A DNA stretch of 64,000 nt from Anisodus tanguticus. Lineage: Eukaryota; Streptophyta; Magnoliopsida; Solanales; Solanaceae. Location: assembly GCA_034509755.1 (NCBI GenBank), contig CM067546.1:27333876-27397875 (forward strand). The letters run 5' to 3'. Made by a program: the position numbers and the translations under genes. Below, one piece after another: positions 57,995-64,000 of this stretch (the stretch's first letter is position 1; each line of letters opens with the position of its first letter). The notes under the pieces were generated by a model, which was given only the letters and a program-made list of their open reading frames with translations, did not search any database and had not been told where the DNA came from.

Positions 57995-59182
57995 AAATAT
58001 AATTAAGCAACTATTTTAAACATATACCAAATATAAGGACCATTTTTGTCATTTTCTCCTTTTAAGCCTAAATCAAAACCAGTTTGAAACAAAGAAATAT
58101 GCGAGAACAGTTCCTTCAGGCTACATTATTATAACATGAATTGAAGTATAACTAAAACAAGACTCAGTATTTACTTGAGGAGAGAATCAATGGTTTACGG
58201 ACGAACTAATTAAGTGGACAAATGGATTTTCTTTCACTGATATTATAGAAGCAAGATTTTTTGAAAAATAACAAGTTCATTGGATCGGATTAGTTGTTGT
58301 TCTATGCAACCAGTGGCTTTAGGCGCTGGATGATCTCTCTGCTTGATGATACAACGTGTAATAATAAAATAAAGGTTGTGTAGATAATATACATTTTTTC
58401 AAAAAAGTATGCATATATATGATGAAAGTAAAGTCATAAGCACATGTACTTATGAGTTTGCCAACCAAACCCCTCTACATGCCACATAGGATGAACGGGT
58501 CTAAAAAGGGTTTAAAATACTCACTTTTTAAAGGTAGAGGGGTTTGGTTGACAAACTCGCAAGTATGAACACCAACATGACAAGCCCGGAGAAGTACAAG
58601 GGCCTGTAAGTAAAGCTTTAAAACCACCACAATCCCAAACCCGAATCCCTTAAAAGCCTATTCGTGACAACAGACCTACATTACTTGCACAAAATTCAGC
58701 GTATTAGCATGCAGCTTATTACTTAAAGTTCAACGTAGAAACTAAGATTATATAAAGAGGAGGTAAAGAATAAAATGCACATTTATACCAATTAAACAAG
58801 TATTTAACTTTACTCTACAATCTGGTATAATTCAATAATATATTCCATAAATCTTCATTACATCAAACCAAGAACCAATATTCATGCACACAAAATTCCT
58901 TTTACAGTCGTTAGGTCTACAACATAGCATAGCAGACAAGTTCCCTAACTGAATCTCTTTTTGGTGCTTCTTATTCTTCTTTCTTCTTGTCACAGCTGCT
59001 GTGGACATTAATTAAGGGACTAACTCATACTTGCAATTTGCTGCAGCAGACACAATGGAGTTGGAAAAGCTTGGTTTTATTGACAATCTTGAAACTAAAA
59101 ATGCAAACTACATTAAGTGAAGAACTCCATAAACGAGAAAAGGGGAATGGTATCTGCAACTTCGTGGAGGACTCTCCTGTCG
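57995..59182. other. Intergenic / 3' flank of H+-ATPase gene
   Basis: No additional gene. It contains an imperfect 32-bp inverted repeat (58447-58565) and, to the right, the probable 3' UTR of the H+-ATPase gene. The exact polyadenylation site cannot be placed. Confidence 0.6.
58447..58565. repeat. 32-bp imperfect inverted repeat (hairpin)
   Basis: Arms 58447-58478 and 58534-58565 (shared core CCAACCAAACCCCTCTAC) match at all but three positions, with a 55-nt spacer. RNA from either strand could form a long stem-loop. It may be a small foldback element. Confidence 0.85.
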
Positions 59183-62100
59183 TTAGACGGTGTAATGTGG
59201 ATTGACATGATCAACATCTAATCCTCTGAGCTTTGCAAATGATTCTACCCTCCCTTTAAGTGTGTGAAGTTCCCTCAACCTGTTAAGTAGAATAATACAA
59301 TTAAAAGATACTATTAATGAAGGATAAAATGTAGGCAAGTAAAGCTTCTAGTTTGGGATTTGTAAAGATATGGTCCTTGAGCCTAACTCAACCCAAAAAA
59401 TTAGTTCACGAACGAAGGATTTGCCAAGTCCATTTACCAAGACCACTTGTCCATCTGCCAACCAACGTGAGACTCTGACCCATTCTAACACCGCCTTCAC
59501 TCCTAAGCCCAACTGAGAGAGTGGACAATTTAACATGGAGGCCCAAACAGCAAAGGACCTGGCTCTAATGCCATGTAAAATACAAAGACAATGGAACAAT
59601 TTTCTTATGGTATTATTCCAAGAAAAAGAGCTATTTGTAGGTGTACAAGTAAATCTCTATAAAGAAACAAAATTAGAAAAATCCCTAAATATCTCTACCT
59701 ATGATTGTGCTGTGTATAACTTATATGTAGATTTTGTAACAAGATAAAGACTTTAAGGGAAATCCTTAGGAAAAGTTCGAAAAGATGTTCACCTTGCAAT
59801 ATCCGCACGCCTTTTTGCCTCTTCAGCCATCACACTGATTTCTCTGAAAGTGTAATTCTCTGGCAACGTTCTAGTTTCTGCGGCTTGAAGGCCATGAATT
59901 GTCCTCTGTTCAGCAGCCCATGCTGCTTCGCGGGCTTCCTTACCGAAGTCCTTTCTGTTGGTGAAAGCCGTCTGGTAAATGCAAATGTGTTAATATTATA
60001 TGGCAAGAACCAAAGAAATATATGGCCTTGCGAAGAAGTATATGCACTTTTTTAGTTTTTGTTCACCTTTTGGTTCAGTAGTAAGCCCCAGGCTCTCCCA
60101 CTGAGAGCATATCGAACAGCAAATTTGATGGGATCAAGGGGAAAATAGGTAATAATATTAAACAACCAAATCACACCGGTCCATCTCCATCCAATCTTCT
60201 CAATCCCAGCAAATTTAACCGATGTAACCATAGCAGACATAAAAGTTGCAACCTGTATGCAAGAGAAACAGGGAAAGAAAATGAGACTCCTATATATGCA
60301 ATTTCCTGAAAGGGGAAGGAGAAAAAAAGAAGGTAAATATACCATCTGAGCAACAATAAAGGCAGCAACAAGGAGAAGTCCAGGTCTTTCCATGAATGAC
60401 CACCCTCTCGACCGAGTAACAAAGATCAATGCTTGGCTGATGGTGCTAACTTGGAGATATACAGCTGAAGCTAGTTTTGCATTTAGAGAATCAGTGATAA
60501 CCTTATTTGCTGGAATATGTTTGTTGAAATCTTCCACGTGAAAGGCATTCTGCGGGAAAAGGAACATGATTAGTGACTACGTAGATAACAAATCGCTCAG
60601 CTTAATTCAATGTTGAAGGTATTTTCACGATGCATTAATGTAACAAGAAATAATTAGAGGGGAAAGTACCGCAAAGAAGCTGGTCTCAAACATTAAATAG
60701 AAGAATAAAGCGGTCATCAAGGCGAGGTAACTGCCTATCACAATTCCTGTTGCAAAGATTTCACTGAGCTTCCAACTGTCAGGAAGTGGGGACGGTTTCA
60801 CCCTGTCCTTAGATATAGTCATGATTGTGCCTGTGAATAACTTACGATGGTTTAGTAAATAAACGAATATAGAGGAAGAACATCATACCATCAATCTTGC
60901 AAAGTTATGAAATGGAAGAGACTAGTGAGCCCTCACCATCATTAAGAATGGCAATGACAAGGACCATAAAGGGCGGAAAATTGAATTTCCAAAATGCAGT
61001 CAGCAACATGAATCCCAACTGTTTGGTCATCACAAACATGAGTTACACTTTGCAAAAGAACAACAACAACAACATACCCAGTGTAATCCCATCGGTGGGA
61101 TGTGGGAGGGTAGAGTGTACGTAGACCTTACCCCTACCTCGTGGAGGTAGAGAGGTTGTTTCCAAAAAGAGAGAGGAAAATGTTCTCCTTTTTTTATCGA
61201 GAATATAGTTCAGGGTCCAAAATATAATGACTAAGGGTAACTTACCACAATACGGATTGTGATTGACACTGCATATATCTGGACAATAGAAAGCTTAACC
61301 ATTAATACTATGTTTAGATATACTTAAAAGTATTAGTTTATGGAGGGAAATTTATTTACTGTGTAATTTTTCATTCTCTGGAAAATGGCACGGCTTGTCA
61401 AAACAGCATGGATAATAACACTAAGTCCTGGCTCCGTCAGAACTATATCCGAAGCGCCTCGAGCTGCATCTGTCGCATCTGCCACAGCAATTCCTATGTC
61501 CGCTTTCTTCAGTGCAGGTGCATCGTTGACTCCATCACCAGTCATACCACAAATGTGTCCCCTGCTTTGTAAGATTCTCACAATTTCGTACTTGTGCTCT
61601 GCAAGTAATTAACATATTTAGATTATCATGCAAAAGGAAGATATTAAAGCCTCTATGTTGCATCTAATTTTCTTACCAGGAAAGACACCGGCAAATCCAT
61701 CAGCACTCTCAATGAGTTCTTCAATTGGAAGGGTTGCAGCTGAGGCATCCTTTTGTTCTCCAAGCAAAAACGACGAAGGATACATGTTTGTACCCATTCC
61801 AAGACGTCTCCCAGTTTCTTTACCTATAGCTAACTGGTCACCTGGTAAAAATACGACAATTATAGGATTTGGTCAAAGTGCTAATAGCGAGAAAAGGTAA
61901 CAAGGTGGAAGGACTATCTGTTGAGCAAACCTGTAATCATCTTAACGCTAACTCCAAGTTCAAGAGCTCTTCTGATTGTTTCAGCACTGTCATGACGTGG
62001 TGGATCAAAGAGAGGGAGAAGACCAACAAATTCCCAAAGGCCACCAGGACTGTCCTTTCTACCTTCGGGTACTTCCTATATGAAAAAACAAATTCATGAC

Positions 62101-63937
62101 AGTCATCATTTTGAGTGCAACAACTTCACTGAAATAGACCAAGTCAAGGGCCTAATTATTTACCTGGCGAGCGACTGCAAGGGATCGAAGCCCACGCTCA
62201 GCAAACTTATCTATCACTGAATGCACTCTATTTTGAATGTCTGATTTGTTCCATGCCAGGTTCAAAATCTGAAAGTGCAAAAAACATAGCAGAAGAGTTA
62301 AATTTAGTCACTTCTCATAGTCCTATCTATTGAAAGCATAGAGTGTCTACCTGCTCTGGAGCACCTTTGCTGACTCTGTGCATTTTACCAGCACTGTCTA
62401 GGTAGGTAAGAGCTGTCCTCTTATCAGTTGGATTGAATGGAAGGAAATGAACCTCTGTGATACCAGCTCGTGCCTTACATCAAATCAATTAAATCGAACA
62501 ATATTAGTCCATTTCACAATAACAAAATGATAAAACAGTTAAATGGAATTTTAGTGGCAGCATGTACCTCCTTAGGGTCAGCAAGCATGGATACTATTGC
62601 AGTATCAATAGCATCTTGGTTCTCCAACCTTGAAGCTCTTGCAGCCATCAAGACCACCATGTCCCTTTCAACATCTTTGGCAAAAACCTATAAAAATTTA
62701 TTGAAATCAACAACATTTAGTTCACAAAATGCACTCCTGAATATAGTTTGACAAAAAACTGCTGGTTGCTCAGGACAAATGCAACAGATAGACAATTTAC
62801 TCGCCCCCTTAAAGTTTCATCTATCATTAGTCTGCATAATTAGTTCTGAATCATGAAGTGCTTGTTTGAGCGACTTATTGACCGTACGAATGTAAGAACT
62901 GTCCTATGCCATGAGTTGAAGGTTGTAATTGATATTGCTATGCAACTACTTTAGACATTTTGATTGCTCAATGCAACAATTTAAAAAAGCACCAAATAAG
63001 TAACTGATTATAGGAGCAACATTTTTGGACTATGTCAGTACTATAGGATTTCGGATATGTGTTCCAGAATCGAATTTGCAAAAGTCAAGAGACATTCCGA
63101 TCTAATGATTACCGTTATGAGACAATATTTATGCTCTAACTCGATAAGGACCATCACAGTATCAGTTTAGTTTGGTGATAACATCTGATAAAAAGCTCTT
63201 AAGAGAGGAATTAAGGACCACCTCAACTAGATTTTTGTCCACTGATAATTTGTTTAAAGTTAGAGTGCCAGTTTTATCACTGCACAAGACATCCATCCCA
63301 GCCATCTCCTCTATAGCTGTCATTCTTTTTGTGATAGCTCCCTGCAATTATGAGTGTTATCAGTTACTTTCCAGTCATTATAATTATCAGATACTTTAGA
63401 AAGAACTTTAACTTTCTACATATCTACTAAATTGATATATTGAATTGTGGACTCACACACCTGCTGAGATAGTCGATGAGAACCAATGGCCATAGTTACA
63501 GAGAGAACTGTTGGCATGGCAATGGGAATTCCGCCAATGAGCAGAACAAGAAGGCTGTCAACGGCTTCACGAGGAGGTCGATGTTGCCCCCCAAATATTA
63601 CAATGAGCTCAATGATCATACCAGTTGCAATTGAGCAGATGCAGAAGTTACCAATTGAAGTTAATACCTGAACAAATTGAAATCCCGGATGTTATGACCT
63701 TTAGGTCCTAGTATAAGCATAGAAGGAATTATGAGTAATAATTTATGTGCTTTCCACCTTCTGAAAATGTCCAACATGTGTAGTATTTTCCACGAGATGA
63801 GCAGCCTTTCCAAAGAAAGTGTGAACTCCGGTAGCAATAACAACAGCTTCTATTTCACCTTGTTTGCATGTTGACCCAGAGTATACACCATCACCGGGAT
63901 TTTTGGTAACCGGAAGTGACTCTCCTGTAAGAGAAGA
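59183..63937 (-). CDS. Plasma-membrane H+-ATPase (P3A type), 5' part off window, apparent frameshift near 3' end
   Basis: Proton pump of the plant plasma membrane: ATP hydrolysis drives H+ export. Sixteen minus-strand exons join with GT-AG borders: 63937-63758, 63667-63461, 63341-63222, 62687-62568, 62473-62351, 62268-62164, 62075-61931, 61841-61677, 61598-61360, 61278-61246, 61018-60937, 60830-60670, 60549-60343, 60252-60067, 59972-59793 and 59279-59183 (about 783 codons). Visible in order: TGES (actuator), IGGIPIAMPTVLSV (membrane helix 4), DKTGTLT with the phosphorylated Asp, KGAPEQ (nucleotide binding), FDPPR, GDQLAIGKETGRR, TGDGVNDAP, then the C-terminal membrane helices and the regulatory tail ending HYTV, whose penultimate Thr is the 14-3-3 site in this family. 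Exon 59972-59793 is 180 bp where phase requires 179. An extra base in GGTAAAGGAAG (about 59936-59945) shifts the frame to TGA at 59912-59910. Paralogue not assigned. Confidence 0.93.
59372..59740 (-). mobile_element. LTR-retrotransposon (TRIM-like) remnant in last H+-ATPase intron
   Basis: The plus strand shows GGCTCTAATGCCA at 59563-59575, the complement of a diverged primer-binding site. It is followed by a TG...CA segment (about 59574-59740, TGTAAAATAC to TTTTGTAACA), which may be an LTR. The left part (GAGCCTAACTCAACCC, AGTCCATTTACCAAGACC) resembles a widespread plant repeat that precedes this type of primer-binding site. No second LTR was found. Confidence 0.5.
61052..61161 (-). mobile_element. 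SINE (TS-type, 5' truncated) in H+-ATPase intron
   Basis: On the minus strand it reads GAAACAACCTCTCTACCTCC, then GGTAGGGGTAAGGTCTACGT, then GGGATTACACTGGGTATG, and ends in (GTT)n at 61052-61066. This body and tail match the Solanaceae TS SINE family, first known from tobacco genes. The 5' tRNA-like end is missing. Confidence 0.8.
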
Positions 63938-64000
63938 CTGCAGGGAAATATGCTTAATTAAAAACAAGAGTATTGAGTTTGCTCTAACTTCCTATAGCCC

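Noticed and set aside
59348..59747. Independent coding genes in the last H+-ATPase intron
   Set aside because: Both ORFs lie in the LTR-type remnant and show no domain.
1..64000. tRNA, rRNA or organelle-derived segments
   Set aside because: No cloverleaf, rRNA or plastid/mitochondrial gene sequence was recognised; the only tRNA-like matches are primer-binding sites of retroelements.

Overview
The window is nuclear DNA from a flowering plant. The intron and splice-site structure, the plant gene families at both ends, and the Solanaceae-type SINE and retrotransposon families point to Solanaceae, probably Nicotiana or a close relative. This is inference from pattern recognition; no search was run. 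Two host genes, both on the minus strand and both cut by the window edges, flank about 52 kb of nested transposable elements. At the left (1-4202) is a NUDIX hydrolase gene of the NUDT8 type, with eight coding exons visible. At the right (59183-63937) are sixteen exons of a P-type plasma-membrane H+-ATPase gene, from the TGES motif to the C-terminal HYTV.

Transposon layout, left to right. (1) A Ty1/copia element (minus, 5983-20435) whose reverse-transcriptase gene is split by a Ty3/gypsy Tekay-type chromovirus (minus, 7189-17405). (2) A 0.64-kb solo LTR (20594-24785) split by a nearly full-length hAT transposon (20825-24365). (3) A 1.2-kb stretch with a Stowaway-like MITE and a perfect 19-bp inverted repeat. 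(4) A four-level nest: a Sirevirus-type copia element with an envelope-like ORF and multiple polypurine tracts (minus, 26454-57834) holds a Tekay chromovirus (plus, 31620-54120) in its integrase gene. That chromovirus holds an Athila-type gypsy element (plus, 33873-48580) 24 bp after its primer-binding site, and the Athila element holds an 826-bp non-autonomous hAT element (46096-46921). Target-site duplications support almost every level, and for two insertions the reading frame of the target gene is continuous across the junction once the insert and one TSD copy are ignored.

No element has an intact gag-pol; all carry stops, frameshifts or lost catalytic residues. The host genes also hold elements: a MITE, an 890-bp solo LTR and a SINE-like repeat in NUDT8 introns, and a SINE and an LTR remnant in H+-ATPase introns.

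The most notable observations are these. The second-to-last H+-ATPase exon has an apparent extra base that would remove the C-terminal autoinhibitory domain. A 160-bp direct duplication flanks the whole Sirevirus nest, with one copy looking like the empty site. All three LTR pairs that carry internal minisatellites differ in copy number between their two LTRs. A family of short TGCGG-CCGCA palindromes is scattered through the Athila LTRs and its 3' internal region. One chromovirus has an unexplained ORF upstream of gag, and a non-retroviral segment replaces gag in the first copia element. I found no clearly new multi-gene system.
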